Assembly (NCBI RefSeq): GCF_016545825.1
Contig: NC_052612.1
Location: 52,373,738-52,437,737 of the forward strand
Source: Eucalyptus grandis
Taxonomy: Eukaryota > Streptophyta > Magnoliopsida > Myrtales > Myrtaceae
Direction of reading: 5' to 3'
Length of the DNA stretch: 64,000 nt
A program made the translations under genes and the position numbers. Position 1 is the stretch's first letter, and each line of letters begins with the position of its first letter. The notes beneath the pieces were generated by a model that saw nothing but the letters and a program-made list of their open reading frames with translations, was not told where the DNA came from and ran no database searches. This document shows positions 63,269-64,000 of this stretch, in pieces.

Positions 63269-64000
63269 CTGCAACATCAATGTGACAATGTAAAAACTTG
63301 ACATTGAACAAGCAATATATCATTTCGGCAGCCATCCTAGGTTCCTAACCTAAAGCACAAGCCTTTTCATCTCTACCGGAATAAGCATCTGTTAGATCAC
63401 AAAGGAAAAATGCTTCAAGTATTCCCAAAAGGGAAAGCAACACAAACAGGAAAGAACCACTAATACAACTGTTTCTGGCAGGGGCAGATCTACATAAAAA
63501 GATGCACACTAGAGTCCATATCACACCTACTGGAAACCTATGATTCCACAATATTATTTCTGAAGCAACATGAGATAGTTCTTCTTGCTTTAACCACAAT
63601 ACAGTTCCTAAGTATGACAGACTATAAATTCCATTAAGTTTTCGTTTTCCACAGTATAACCATCTCATAGAGAAACTAGATTACGTGCTCTCTTGATAAA
63701 GATGCAATATCAGGGATGATAGTCTGTTCAGCAACAGAAAGTTGAAGATTTGTACAACTCAATGCACACAAAACATTAGCATGAGGAAAGCACAAACGTA
63801 CATCAAACTCGGAAATTAGAAGTGTGGCAGCAACGATACAAATACCACATGAAAGAGAATTTGCCAACATGTATATTTTGGAAAAAATATATATTCTGGG
63901 GTCAATAATAAGAGGAATGTTAGGTTGATAACAAAGCACAATTTCTGTCCTTTCCAGTTACTAACCAACCAACACCAGAGCAATTACTTCAAGCATTGAG
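63269..64000 (-). other. Intron (partial) of the EMF2-like gene
   Basis: No frame on the minus strand here matches the EMF2 region expected upstream of the VEFS box. An acceptor-like pyrimidine stretch ends in TTGATGTTGCAG at the exon edge. The intron therefore continues past the window end. Confidence 0.55.

Noticed and set aside
1..64000. CRISPR array, operons, prokaryotic or viral genes
   Set aside because: No spaced direct-repeat array, no Shine-Dalgarno-led gene strings and no viral replication or capsid genes. All confident genes are intron-bearing or typical plant nuclear genes.

Overview
This is a stretch of a flowering-plant nuclear genome, most likely a eudicot. It has AT-rich introns and intergenic DNA, GT-AG introns, plant-specific gene families (a TMKL1-type kinase-like protein, plastid PFK5, an AP2/ERF factor, EMF2) and many small transposon relics. 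A woody dicot is plausible, but I cannot fix family or genus from the sequence. Nothing suggests a prokaryote, organelle or virus.

Layout, left to right. (1) 457-1049 (+): last exon of a TMKL1-like LRR receptor pseudokinase whose 5' part lies outside the window. (2) 2440-25923 (-): a complete 38-exon gene for the U3 snoRNP / SSU-processome HEAT-repeat protein UTP10 (HEATR1/BAP28). I assembled it exon by exon; the 38 exons sum to 6372 nt, an open frame of 2123 residues plus stop. Its introns hold a degenerate RTE-type LINE, a long inverted-repeat element, tandem duplications and microsatellites. A telo-box lies just upstream of its start. (3) 28446-32718 (+): complete six-exon WRAP73/WDR8 WD40 gene (460 aa). 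(4) 33617-39610 (+): complete 14-exon plastid ATP-dependent phosphofructokinase of PFK5 type (520 aa). (5) 39611-49661: about 10 kb of gene-free DNA with a retroposed fragment flanked by an 18-bp target duplication, a degenerate hAT-type element and simple repeats. (6) 49662-50507 (+): intronless group IX ERF transcription factor (281 aa) with a TATA box. (7) 50508-58585: gene-free, with an hAT MITE that keeps a perfect 8-bp target duplication, two long-inverted-repeat elements, and a tRNA-derived SINE nested in one of them. (8) 58586-63268 (-): the last six exons (VEFS box) of an EMF2-like Polycomb PRC2 subunit; its 5' part runs off the right edge. One intron contains another hAT MITE.

The genes belong to unrelated pathways: rRNA processing, microtubule nucleation-site organisation, plastid glycolysis, ethylene/defence transcription, Polycomb silencing and receptor-like signalling. 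I see no gene cluster or shared operon-like logic. The more interesting content is the well-preserved transposon structure (exact TSDs, nested insertion, repeat families shared between introns) rather than a new biochemical system. I did not find a convincing undescribed system.
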